Source of the DNA: Bin5 sp965200685
GTDB taxonomy: Bacteria > Chloroflexota > Anaerolineae > Caldilineales > Caldilineaceae
Direction of reading: 5' to 3'
Length of the DNA stretch: 64,000 bases
NCBI GenBank assembly: GCA_965200685.1
Contig: OZ241379.1
Location: 3,968,001-4,032,000 of the forward strand
Shown here: positions 31,144-42,429 of the stretch, in pieces
Position numbering within the stretch: the first letter of the stretch is position 1
Layout of the letters: each line of letters begins with the position of its first letter
Program-made: the position numbers and the translations under genes
Notes under the pieces: generated by a model
What the model saw: the letters and a program-made list of their open reading frames with translations, nothing else
What the model was told of the DNA's origin: nothing
Databases searched by the model: none

Positions 31144-31527
31144 GTGGAATCTTTGAGTATTATTCATCGCGGTCTAGCCCAATCTGGTATCCTATTTTTC
31201 ATCGCCTTGGGCGTATGGGCTCTCTGGCTCCGTATCCGCTCTCAACCACTAGATGGTAGCTGGTATGGTGCGGCCGCCATCGGTGAAATGTTGATGATTG
31301 TGCAGTTTCTGTTGGGATGGCTGCTCTATGCACAAGGTCTCGGAGGCAATCTCTCCCGTGCCTTTGTACATATTCTGTACAGTGTCGTCGCAATCATCAC
31401 CTTGCCGGCAGCTTATGCCTATCTGAGCCGTCTGCAGAATGAAAACGTCAAGACAGTTCTGTTCGCAATCATCTGTTTCTTTTTAATGGAGGTTATTATT
31501 CGTGCCCGTGTGGTAGCTCTGGCGTAA
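31144..31527 (+). CDS. hypothetical four-helix membrane protein
   Basis: 127 residues, almost entirely hydrophobic, with four helices: about 13-29, 42-60, 72-93 and 102-122. No conserved motif is recognised. The GTG at 31144 is the likely start; no consensus RBS is evident, though a GGCGG sequence lies within 10 bases. It stands alone on the plus strand between the GH-A-like lipoprotein gene and the HNH nuclease gene. Small membrane proteins of this size and helix count are common in Chloroflexota without known function. Confidence 0.6.
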   Translation: MESLSIIHRGLAQSGILFFIALGVWALWLRIRSQPLDGSWYGAAAIGEMLMIVQFLLGWLLYAQGLGGNLSRAFVHILYSVVAIITLPAAYAYLSRLQNENVKTVLFAIICFFLMEVIIRARVVALA

Positions 31528-31652
31528 CGCGTCTGGCCCATTACAGGGCACGGTTATCTTAAAACCCAATGGCTTGTGGAGAGTGTCAAGCAGTAATTCT
31601 CCACTGGTCTTACCAGCTTCGAGTGTGCGATACTGGCACCAGGAGTTTTTCT

Positions 31653-32162
31653 ATGGCCCGTTCTGTGTTGGTGCTGAATGCAACATTTGAACCCTTAAGT
31701 CTGGTCTCGGTACGCCGAGCAATCGTTCTACTTCTACGAGAAAAGGCGGAACTGGTGGAAGCCACAGAGCGCATGCTCAACAGTACCAGTCTTGCCTTGC
31801 CGGAGCCATTGGTGATCCGTCTGACCCGCTACATTCGCCTGCCTCATCGAGCAGTGCCGCCCACCCGCGCGGGGATAATGCTACGGGATTCATACACCTG
31901 CCAATACTGCGGCGATACGAAGAGTAAGCACGAGCTGACAATGGACCATGTGTTCCCGCGCAGTCGTGGCGGCAGTCACGACTGGGACAATCTGACAACC
32001 GCTTGTAAACCCTGCAATCATCAAAAAGGCAACTGTAGCCCAAGTGAAGCGGGCATGAAACTGCTGCGACGTCCGTTTGAGCCGACATACGTGGCTCTGG
32101 TGCTGTTGAGCAATCCAACCGCCGCGGCCCGCTGGGAAGCCTTGATGGATATGTCACTCTAA
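31653..32162 (+). CDS. HNH endonuclease
   Basis: 169 residues. N-terminal segment MARSVLVLNATFEPLSLVSVRRAIVLLLREKAELVE and the HNH core (CQYCGDTKSKHELTMDHVFPRSRGGSHDWDNL...CKPCNHQKGN) match the widespread stand-alone bacterial HNH family. Two CxxC pairs bind zinc, and the DH plus N-H residues form the metal-dependent nuclease site. The start at 31653 has AGGAG seven bases upstream and fits the family's N-terminus; the 28 codons before it are not used. The physiological substrate is unknown. There is no sign of an intron, prophage or restriction partner nearby, so it is not obviously a mobile nuclease. Confidence 0.92.
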   Translation: MARSVLVLNATFEPLSLVSVRRAIVLLLREKAELVEATERMLNSTSLALPEPLVIRLTRYIRLPHRAVPPTRAGIMLRDSYTCQYCGDTKSKHELTMDHVFPRSRGGSHDWDNLTTACKPCNHQKGNCSPSEAGMKLLRRPFEPTYVALVLLSNPTAAARWEALMDMSL

Positions 32163-32288
32163 CCACGCAGTGGCCCCTGCCTGTGGCTACGGACAATTTC
32201 CCAAAGAGTTCAGCAATACTGATGACCCTCAGCCACAAGCCCATCAAAGCATACTACGCGGCCCTCGCGCAAACTGATCACTGGTATT

Positions 32289-32942
32289 ATGAACAACCTT
32301 GACCCCAGACAAGAAGCACTAGATGCCGTAATCCGACGTATTCGAGACCTGAGCGAACAGTCGCTGTTCCAGCTTTCCCAGTATGTAGGCTATCTCAAAT
32401 GGCAAGAAGAACTGTGGCAGAGCCTGCTAGAAGAGAAAGGCACAGACGAAACCGGGTTCGCCCTCATATGGAAATACGACCTACTAGAAGCTTTTCCCGA
32501 ATCCCGGCAAGAGGCCACCCAGGCACCAGATCTGATGGAGGTCAAGATCGACACGGCCACCTGTGGAATGGTGCAACAGACGGCCCTGTGGCAACATCCG
32601 CCGGTCAGTGGCAGTGCAGTTGTCGAATATCAGGTACGCATCCCGGCCGAGATCGACCGCCTACGCATACAGTTTGCTGTCGGCCTCCGCGATGGTGCCC
32701 AGATGGAAGGCGACAACTTCTGTGCGTTCCGAGTGATGCTGAACGGCGTCCGTATCTGGAGCGATACAAAACAGTCATGCATGTGGGAACGGTTCGCCAC
32801 TGACCTGCCGAACCTGGCCGGGCAAAATGTCGTCCTCCAGTTGATGACTGATGGCCTAGGCAACAGCCGCTGGAATTGGGCCGTGTGGGCCGAACCCCAG
32901 CTTTTGGGGTACGCCCAAACCCCAATGGCTAGTGACCAGTAG
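32289..32942 (+). CDS. hypothetical protein with jelly-roll-like C-terminal domain
   Basis: 217 residues, family not recognised. Residues 1-50 are helical and charged (RQEALDAVIRRIRDLSEQSLFQLSQYVGYLKWQEEL), resembling antitoxin-like or DUF2281-like N-termini, but this is weak. Residues about 90-210 form a beta-rich region (AVVEYQVRIPAEIDRLRIQFAVGL, FRVMLNGVRIW, LAGQNVVLQLMTDG) like a carbohydrate-binding NPCBM or beta-sandwich fold. No signal peptide is present. The last codons (MASDQ) fall in a stretch resembling the dispersed element (GGCTAGTGACCAGTAG). It lies 34 bases before the acyl-CoA synthetase gene on the same strand. Confidence 0.55.
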   Translation: MNNLDPRQEALDAVIRRIRDLSEQSLFQLSQYVGYLKWQEELWQSLLEEKGTDETGFALIWKYDLLEAFPESRQEATQAPDLMEVKIDTATCGMVQQTALWQHPPVSGSAVVEYQVRIPAEIDRLRIQFAVGLRDGAQMEGDNFCAFRVMLNGVRIWSDTKQSCMWERFATDLPNLAGQNVVLQLMTDGLGNSRWNWAVWAEPQLLGYAQTPMASDQ

Positions 32943-32975
32943 CATCACGTTTCATCCCTTCAGCGGAGCATCCAC

Positions 32976-34933
<1,958 letters not shown>

Positions 34934-34937
<4 letters not shown>

Positions 34938-36838
34938 ACCTTCTCACGCTTGAAAATGTCTCCAAACAGTTCTCCGAACGGCTACTACTGGACGCTGTCA
35001 ATTTCAGCATCAATGCCAAGGAACGCATCGGCCTGCTGGGTGTCAACGGGAGCGGTAAGACGACTCTCTTACGCATCATCGCCGGGGAGGAAACAGCAGA
35101 TGATGGCAGGGTGACTATCTGGGGCGGTGTGCGGGTAGAGATGATCCATCAGGAGCCAGAATTGGACGAGGGGTCCACGGTTCTCGACCAACTTTTCCAC
35201 AGCGACTCGCCGCAGATGCGCTTGCTACAGGAATATGAACGTACCAATCAGCAGCTAGAGAGAGCGCCATCCAACCCGACCCTCAACCGCCGGCTGCTGG
35301 AACTCTCAGCAGAGATGGAACACACTGGCGGCTGGGCCGCAGAGGCCAACGCCAAAGCGATCCTCACGAAGTTGGGAATCATCGACTTTGACGTACCTAT
35401 CAGCTCCCTCAGTGGCGGACAGCGGAAGCGAGTCGCCTTGGCCCGTGCCCTCATTGACCGGGCCGACCTACTGATTCTTGATGAGCCGACCAATCACATT
35501 GATGCCGAGACGGTCGCCTGGCTGGAGGAGTACCTGATCAGTGCCCCCGGCGCGCTGCTGATGGTCACCCATGACCGCCACTTCCTCAACCGGGTGGTCA
35601 ATCGCATCGTCGAGCTGGACAGACGGCAACTCGTCTCCTATGATGGCAACTACAGCCGCTATCTGGAGCTACGCCAGACCCGCCATGAACGGCTCGCTGC
35701 AGAGGAAAAGAAACGGCAGAAGTTCCTCAAACGGGAGTTGGAGTGGATACGGCGGACGCCCATGGCCCGAGGCACAAAGCAAAAAGCCCGCAAACAGCGT
35801 ATTGCCGAACTCCAGCGCATTCACTACGATGCAGACACGGACCGGGTGGCGATGGCCCTGGCCAGCCGCCGCCTAGGTAAGACGGTTCTGACAGCAAGCG
35901 GTCTGACAAAATCCTACAATGGCATGCAAGTGGTGAAGGGGGTGGAGTTTTCACTGGGTCCCGGTGACCGCTTCGGTCTCCTCGGGCCCAACGGCGCGGG
36001 CAAAAGTACATTTCTGGATATGTTGGCAGGCAAACTTCAAGCGGACGCCGGGCAGATCATCTGGGGCGAGACGGTCCGGCTCGGTTATTACGACCAGCGG
36101 ACCGTCGAGCTGCCTGAATCCCAGCGGCTGATCGAATTCATCGAGGCTGAAGCAGCGGTCATTCAGGCAAAGGATGGCAGCCGTGTTGAAGCAGCCCAGA
36201 TGCTGGAGTGGTTTCTCTTTCCCCGCAAGATGCAGTGGGGACGCATCGGCAGCCTCAGCGGTGGAGAACGACAGCGACTGTATCTGCTGCGTACATTGAT
36301 TCACCAGCCAAATGTGCTGCTTCTGGACGAGCCGACAAACAACCTAGATGTACAGACACTGGCTGTCGTGGAGGAATTTTTAGACGCGTTCCTCGGCTGT
36401 CTGGTTGTCGTCAGCCACGACCGCTATTTTCTCGACCGTACCGTTGATTTCATCCTACCTTTTGAGGACGGACGCCTAGGCAGGCGTTATCCCGCCCCTT
36501 ACGACCTGTACCGACGCCTACGCGCAGAAGATGAAGGCACAGCTGACCGAGCGTCAACCACAACACGTCCTGCATCCCATGGAAGCGGTAGTAGCCGACG
36601 GATGACCGAAAGCCGCCAAAAACTGACATGGGATGAGAAACAAGAATTGGAGAAGTTGGAAATACAGATCGCCAATTGGGAAAAAGAGAAGGCACAGTTG
36701 CAGCAGAGGATCAACGACAGCGGTAATGACTATCAGAAATTGCTTACTCTATCGTCAGCTTTGACGACCGTCGAGACATCGTTGGAGTCCGCTTTCGAGC
36801 ATTGGGCAGAGTTGTGCGAACGCCAAGAAGTTTACTAA
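34934..36838 (+). CDS. ABC-F family ATPase (Uup-like)
   Basis: 634 residues with two ABC ATPase domains and no membrane segments. First domain: Walker A GVNGSGKTT, signature LSGGQRKRVALARAL, Walker B LLILDEPTNHID. Second: GPNGAGKST, LSGGERQRLYLLRTL, LLLDEPTNNLD. Between them lies the linker with basic residues (RRTPMARGTKQKARKQRIAELQR) typical of Uup, and the C-terminal about 70 residues form a coiled coil. ABC-F proteins act on ribosomes or on DNA-related processes; Uup-type members are linked to precise transposon excision and ribosome function. Not an antibiotic-resistance type by any clear mark. Starts in the ATGA overlap with the synthetase gene. Confidence 0.92.
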
Positions 36839-36951
36839 CAATGTTGTCTTCCTCAACAGATTTCTATCATGTACCATGGGTACAGATGGATCCCCAATAG
36901 AGTTAAGACGAATGTATACACGAAATATCGGTGTGATCGTCTTGGTTCGGC

Positions 36952-36980
36952 TTGCGTCACTCGTAAGCTGATGATACACT
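36952..36980 (+). promoter_or_regulatory. promoter candidate for the LysM protein gene
   Basis: TTGCGT (36952-36957), a 17-base spacer and TACACT (36975-36980) with an extended TGA before it. It lies about 130 bases upstream of the chosen start. Confidence 0.4.
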
Positions 36981-37113
36981 CTATATGAATAGATGACCCC
37001 TTAGATGGTGTATAAATCTTTGTTTGTCAGATTGCCAGCAGATAGTACTAGGCGTTCAGTCCGTTACTCAACCACCGCGACAGGCAATCGGTCGCAATCT
37101 AGGCCTACTTATT

Positions 37114-38340
37114 GTGCATTTGGCTTGCCCCGAGTGTAATGCTCCTGTTGAAGTAAACGCGTCCTTCTCAAATTGCCCCAACTGCGGCGCAGATATCACA
37201 TCCCACTATACGATAGCGGATGTGAGCCGCGCGGTCTATCAGAGTGCTGTAGAACGCTATTCAAGAGGGAATGAACTGGCTGCCCTAGAGCGGATTCGTC
37301 ACGGCCTTGCTATTTTGGACGCGCCAGAGTTGCATCTGCTGGCCGCGATCATTCATCATAAACGAGGCGAATTCAGTGATATGCGCCGTCATGTGGCCGC
37401 TATCCCCATGAACGATAGCCTACGGCCAGAGGGCGAGTGGCTCATCCGCTCCCATCAAGAACGGTTGCAGAAGAATCGACGAAAAGCGGCCCGCAAACGC
37501 GGTCGTGCCACCAAAGGCAATCAACTTCTAGTCGTGGTAGGCAAGGCAAATCGCCAGTTCACGCCTGAATCTTACCCGCTCTCGGTAAGCGGTAACGACA
37601 AACCGACCAACAAAATCCGACGCAACCGGCTGCTCTGGGCAATTCCCATCACAGCCACCCTGCTGGCTATCCTTCTTTTCACACGCGTGGATCCTCTGCT
37701 GACAGCACTGCGCCAGCTACGCAACACTCCACCAGAACTGATATCGTCCTACATCCTCACCCAAGATAGCCCGGTTCTGAGAACCACGCCCACTGCCATT
37801 TCGGAAAACCCACTTCCCCCAGTACCTATCAAGCGACCACGTGAGGTCATGGTTAGAGAGGTAGAGGCCGTGTCCTCCGCACCAGAACCCACACCTACCC
37901 AAACCCCTACCGAACTGGCTTCAGAGAGATCACCTGGTGCTGTGGTCACTGCCATTGTTGCCACAGTACAGGCGCAGTCCTTTGATTTGACCAGCTATCT
38001 GAACGGACGCAATCGCCCGGATCTAGCTGCCCTTCCGGTTCAAGCCCGGTTGCAGGGCAGCGAATTGACTCTGCAGGGGGTCGTGGCCTTGACATCTCAT
38101 CGACTCGACCTGTTGACCCTAGCACTGCAGGCTGATGGCGTTGCCTGGGTGAATGGCATCGATCTCGTAGTACATCTGCCGCAGACCTACACTGTACAGG
38201 AAGGCGACAACCTCCATATCATCGCTTATAAATTGTATGGAGACCGAACTCGCTGGGAAGATATCTACGCCGCCAATCAAACACTCATCAGCCAGAACGG
38301 AAATTTTATCCAAGTTGGCGAGGAATTGATTGTGCCCTAG
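37114..38340 (+). CDS. zinc-ribbon, membrane-anchored BON/LysM protein
   Basis: 408 residues. The N-terminus is a zinc ribbon with two CPxC pairs (LACPECNAP, SNCPNCGAD). A helical region of about 100 residues follows, then a basic stretch, one transmembrane helix (LLWAIPITATLLAILLF), a Pro/Thr-rich linker, a BON-like segment (ARLQGSELTLQGVVAL...VAWVNGIDLVV) and a C-terminal LysM domain (YTVQEGDNLHIIAYKLYGDRTRWEDIY...). LysM binds peptidoglycan-type glycans, so the C-terminal half should be outside the cell and the zinc ribbon inside. The start is placed at GTG 37114, directly before the zinc ribbon; a TTG at 37024 is also open. Confidence 0.7.
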   Translation: MHLACPECNAPVEVNASFSNCPNCGADITSHYTIADVSRAVYQSAVERYSRGNELAALERIRHGLAILDAPELHLLAAIIHHKRGEFSDMRRHVAAIPMNDSLRPEGEWLIRSHQERLQKNRRKAARKRGRATKGNQLLVVVGKANRQFTPESYPLSVSGNDKPTNKIRRNRLLWAIPITATLLAILLFTRVDPLLTALRQLRNTPPELISSYILTQDSPVLRTTPTAISENPLPPVPIKRPREVMVREVEAVSSAPEPTPTQTPTELASERSPGAVVTAIVATVQAQSFDLTSYLNGRNRPDLAALPVQARLQGSELTLQGVVALTSHRLDLLTLALQADGVAWVNGIDLVVHLPQTYTVQEGDNLHIIAYKLYGDRTRWEDIYAANQTLISQNGNFIQVGEELIVP

Positions 38341-38367
38341 ATCTACCAGAAACGCCAAGGAGAACGC

Positions 38368-39591
38368 ATGAAATTGGGTCATATTGACAGACGGCTTCTG
38401 ACGATTCTGCTGGTTGTCTTTGTGCAGATGCTGGGTATGTCGCTCATTCTGCCGATCCTCCCGCTTTATGCCCAGCGTGAGTTTCAGGTGTCACCAGAAA
38501 TGATTACGTTGCTCGTCTCCGCCTTCTTTGCCGCTCAATTCTTAGCAGGGCCATACATCGGCCAGTTATCTGACCGTTACGGCCGCATTCCTGTGTTAAT
38601 TATCAGCCAGATCGGGACAGTGATCAGCTTTGTGATGCTGGCCTTTGCCCCGAACTTCGGCTGGCTGCTCAGCGCTCGTATCTTGGATGGCATCACAGGC
38701 GGCAATATCATCGTTGCCCAAGCGTATATTACTGACATCACCCCAAGAGAAAAGCGTACAGAATCCCTGGGGTACATCTTTGCTGTCTTCGGCCTAGGCT
38801 TTATGTTCGGGCCGGCGTTGGGAGGCGTCCTGGCGGCCTCCTATGGCACCCAAGTGCCCTTCCTGCTGGCTGCTGCGGCCGCGGCAGCTGTCGTAGTGCT
38901 CACTTGGTACGCCCTAGATGAGACCCTCTCGTCGGAAGAACGAATCGCTGCCCGTGCCCGGCGGTCCAGTAACCTCTCCATCAGCAGCGCGCTGCGTAAC
39001 CTGCCACTGCTGACAATTCTCATCATCACATTTTTGGGTCAGTTTTCCCTCGGAATGTTGCAGTCCACATTCGCCCTATACGGAGAAGCTGTGCTGTTCC
39101 AAGGCTATAGCGAAGAAGCGACGAATATCGGCATCGGCCTGCTGCTGACTACCGTAGGAGCATCCCAACTATATACCCAAACGTACCTACTGCGGCGGCT
39201 GATGCGAAAGTTTAATGAAGGCCAACTGGTAGTGATGGGCAGCATTTTCCGCACAATCGGCATGGTGATCTATGCTGTCATCACAACGCCATGGCTCGGA
39301 CCACTCGGCGCTATCTTTTTCGCCATCGGTTTTGGGATTGCTAGCCCGCCTTTGCAATCAATGGCCACCTCAACTGTGGCAGATCAAGACCGGGGCAGTG
39401 TACTCGGCATCTTCCAATCAAGTGTCAATCTGTCAACGATCCTCAGCACGGCCATCGCCGGCGTCCTCTTCAATTTGGGGCCGACAATCCCTTACTGGCT
39501 GGGCGCGGCCATGTCATCTGTGGTGGTCCTGCCGGCCATTGGGTTGATGCGTCAAACGCGGCCCGTGTCGGTTGGGGCCGGCGGCAGATGA
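38368..39591 (+). CDS. MFS drug/solute exporter (TetA-like)
   Basis: 407 residues with twelve predicted helices. The N-terminal half carries the major-facilitator motif A-like loop GQLSDRYGRIPVL and the antiporter motif-like segment GLGFMFGPALGG, both typical of DHA1 multidrug/tetracycline-type exporters. The loop between helices 6 and 7 is short and basic (SSEERIAARARRSS). The ATG at 38368 has AAGGAG nine bases upstream. It follows the LysM gene by 27 bases. The transported substrate is unknown; resistance should not be inferred from the family alone. Confidence 0.88.
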   Translation: MKLGHIDRRLLTILLVVFVQMLGMSLILPILPLYAQREFQVSPEMITLLVSAFFAAQFLAGPYIGQLSDRYGRIPVLIISQIGTVISFVMLAFAPNFGWLLSARILDGITGGNIIVAQAYITDITPREKRTESLGYIFAVFGLGFMFGPALGGVLAASYGTQVPFLLAAAAAAAVVVLTWYALDETLSSEERIAARARRSSNLSISSALRNLPLLTILIITFLGQFSLGMLQSTFALYGEAVLFQGYSEEATNIGIGLLLTTVGASQLYTQTYLLRRLMRKFNEGQLVVMGSIFRTIGMVIYAVITTPWLGPLGAIFFAIGFGIASPPLQSMATSTVADQDRGSVLGIFQSSVNLSTILSTAIAGVLFNLGPTIPYWLGAAMSSVVVLPAIGLMRQTRPVSVGAGGR

Positions 39592-39692
39592 GAAGAATTC
39601 AAGTGTTATCCTAGCGAAATCCACAACTTCAGCAGGAGCGCAGCATTGTTTTTCGCATGCTGCCCATGCCAAACTTGAGCCAGAGAGAAACT

Positions 39693-42392
39693 ATGCCAGT
39701 GAATTCCAGCACCCATCGCGCACTTCCTCTTGAGGATATCGCTCGTCTACCACGCCCCGGCGATAACGTGGCCATCGCCACCCGGCTGCTACCGGCCGGG
39801 ACCGTAATCTACCAAGATGGGGCCCAATACACCCTCAATTGTACGGTTCTAGTTGGGCACCGCTTCGCCATCCAACCGATCACAGAGGAGGAACCGCTGT
39901 TGTCTTGGGGGCTTCCCTTTGGCATCGCTATCCGGCCGATTGGGCCAGGGGAATATGTATGCAACGCCAGCATGCTCGAGGCATTGCACGGCCGTTCCTT
40001 GGATTTTGCCATACCCCAACAACCAAATTTTCGGGACCGGATCATTCCCTACGAAGTAGACAAGGCGAATTTCCGACCCGGTCGCCAAGTAGAGCCATAC
40101 AGTGAGGAGCGCACGTTTCTGGGCTATCCGCGCAATGGTGGGCGGGGTGTCGGCACCCGCAATACACTCGTCATCCTAGGGACGACTTCAGCAACAGCCG
40201 GCTTTGCCAGGGCATTGGCGCAACAGATGCGGTCCAGGCTGCAAGAGTTCCCCACCCTCAACGGTATTGTACCCATCGCTCACACAGAAGGCAGCGGCTA
40301 CAAACGGCTGAACAACCGGGAGTTTCTGCTGCGTACCTTGGCCGGTTTGATTGTCCATCCGAATGTGGCCGCGATCCTAGCTGTGGATGTGGACAACCGC
40401 TCCACAGATACGATCAGCAATGCAGAGTTGGAAGAATACCTGCGGGCAAATGGATATCCCCTAGACGCGGTGCCCCATCATTTTTTTACTCTTTGCGGGG
40501 ATTGGCAGGAGGATCTGGCGGCAGGGGCAGAAATCGTTTGCCGCTGGCTACCGCAGATCTCTGCCATGAAACGCACGCCCACATCCCTGGCCCATCTGTC
40601 CATCGCGCTCCAATGCGGCGGTTCCGATGCATTCTCCGGCGTATCCGGCAATCCTCTGGCATCCGGCGTCGCCAAAGAAATCATTCGCTACGGTGGACGA
40701 GCCAATCTGGCAGAGACCGACGAACTGATCGGGGCGGAGGCATATGTGCTACAAAATGTGCGCGATCTGGCGATAGCCCGCTCCTTTCTAGATTTCGTGG
40801 CCCAGTTCAAAGAGCGGTTGGCATGGCATGGCCAGACCGCAGAGGGCAATCCCTCTGGCGGGAACAAATACCGGGGGCTGTACAATATTGCTCTCAAATC
40901 CATCGGCGCAGCCATGAAACGGCACCCTGCTGTGTGTCTTGATTGGGTTGTGGATTATGGGGAACGGATGGAGGACCCCGGCTTCTATTTTATGAATACA
41001 CCGGGCAATGATCTGGAGAGCATTGCCGGTCAGGTAGCCGGCGGCTCAAATCTGATTGTTTTCGTCACCGGCAATGGCTCGATCACAAACTTCCCGTTTG
41101 TACCCACGATCAAAGTGATGACGACCACACAACGGTTCGAGTTGCTAGCCCAGGAGATGGACGTGAATGCAGGGGCCTATCTGGACGGTCGGCCAATGGC
41201 CCAACTCACCGACGAGACCCTCGATCTGCTGGTAGAGATCGCTTCCGGGCGGCTCAGTAAAGGCGAACGAGCTGGGCACTCCCAAATTTCCATCTGGCGC
41301 AACTGGCAGCAGCAGGACCATAGCCGCCTACAAGCGATCCTGACTCGCCCACAACCGAATGGTCGGCCAATTTCACTTGAGACAAATGGTGCGGAAATCA
41401 ACAGAGCAGCCGTTCCCCGGCCACCAGCACCGAGTATCGGACTGCTTCTGCCCACAAGCCTCTGCTCCGGACAGATCGCCCGCATGGCCGCGCAGCACCT
41501 GAACAGATCCGTGGCCGGCAGAGTACCAGCTCTGTCCTCCTTTGCCGCGTTGGTACACACGGAAGGATGCGGGGTCGCTTTTGCTTCTACCAAAGATATC
41601 TATGCGAAAACAATGATCGGATACGCTACCCATCCGCTAGTGCAAGCCTGCCTCTTTCTGGAACACGGCTGCGAGAAGGCTCACAACGATTATATCCATT
41701 CATTGCTGCAAGATAGAGGGCTTTCAGCAGAAGATTTCGGTTGGGCCAGCGTACAGATAGACGGTGGCATTGCTCAAGTGCTCAACAAAATCAACGCTTA
41801 CTTCATCATGGAGCGTGAAAAATCCCACGATCTTGGCAATCCACGAACGACGCGAACGCAAGCCCTAACATTGGCACTCCTCGCCGATGGGGAGGTGCCG
41901 CATACAGTCGCGGAAAGCCTCGCCCACATCACGCAACGGATCATCGCGGCCAGTGGCTCTGTCGTTACACCTGCAGCGAGCAACCTTGCCCAGGCACCCG
42001 CTTACTACGAACCACTAGGCCTACCCCAAGACCTACAGCCATCCCTCGCCTACGGGCAGACGGTACAGGAGCCAGGTTTCCACCTGATGGAAACACCCAC
42101 GCCCCACTGGACGGAGACGCTCACTGGGCTAGGGGCCACCGGGGCGCATCTGATCGTCGCCTACACAGACAGGCCGCACGCCGGACATCCTTTTGTGCCG
42201 GTCTTGCTGCTTCAGGACCCCAGCACCCGCACCACCTCGGATCTAACATTGCAAGGCGAACCTTCCCGCTGGCCCGGTCAGATTCTGGAACTGGTGGCAC
42301 AGACTCTGGCAGGCGACTACCGCCCCCAGACTTTGGCTCACAATCATATCGACTTTCAGATCACCCGGGGACTACTGGGGATATCTACATAG
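39693..42392 (+). CDS. double-length altronate-dehydratase (UxaA) family protein
   Basis: 899 residues, nearly twice the usual UxaA length of about 500. An N-terminal SAF domain (GDNVAIATRLLPAGTVIYQDG) is followed by a first UxaA region with the canonical GYPRNGGRGVGTRNTLVIL, IAHTEGSGYKR and QCGGSDAFSGVSGNP motifs. From about residue 580 a second, diverged copy begins (IGLLLPTSLCSGQIARM, LVHTEGCGVAF, LEHGCEKAHNDY) and runs to the end. UxaA enzymes dehydrate altronate or related sugar acids. The second half may be structural or give new specificity. ATG at 39693 is taken; ATGs at 39657 and 39666 are also in frame. No uronate-pathway partners (uxaB, kdgK) are nearby. Confidence 0.8.
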   Translation: MPVNSSTHRALPLEDIARLPRPGDNVAIATRLLPAGTVIYQDGAQYTLNCTVLVGHRFAIQPITEEEPLLSWGLPFGIAIRPIGPGEYVCNASMLEALHGRSLDFAIPQQPNFRDRIIPYEVDKANFRPGRQVEPYSEERTFLGYPRNGGRGVGTRNTLVILGTTSATAGFARALAQQMRSRLQEFPTLNGIVPIAHTEGSGYKRLNNREFLLRTLAGLIVHPNVAAILAVDVDNRSTDTISNAELEEYLRANGYPLDAVPHHFFTLCGDWQEDLAAGAEIVCRWLPQISAMKRTPTSLAHLSIALQCGGSDAFSGVSGNPLASGVAKEIIRYGGRANLAETDELIGAEAYVLQNVRDLAIARSFLDFVAQFKERLAWHGQTAEGNPSGGNKYRGLYNIALKSIGAAMKRHPAVCLDWVVDYGERMEDPGFYFMNTPGNDLESIAGQVAGGSNLIVFVTGNGSITNFPFVPTIKVMTTTQRFELLAQEMDVNAGAYLDGRPMAQLTDETLDLLVEIASGRLSKGERAGHSQISIWRNWQQQDHSRLQAILTRPQPNGRPISLETNGAEINRAAVPRPPAPSIGLLLPTSLCSGQIARMAAQHLNRSVAGRVPALSSFAALVHTEGCGVAFASTKDIYAKTMIGYATHPLVQACLFLEHGCEKAHNDYIHSLLQDRGLSAEDFGWASVQIDGGIAQVLNKINAYFIMEREKSHDLGNPRTTRTQALTLALLADGEVPHTVAESLAHITQRIIAASGSVVTPAASNLAQAPAYYEPLGLPQDLQPSLAYGQTVQEPGFHLMETPTPHWTETLTGLGATGAHLIVAYTDRPHAGHPFVPVLLLQDPSTRTTSDLTLQGEPSRWPGQILELVAQTLAGDYRPQTLAHNHIDFQITRGLLGIST

Positions 42393-42429
42393 CCGAACGA
42401 TGACAAGTAACATATCAACCGTTGGGAAG

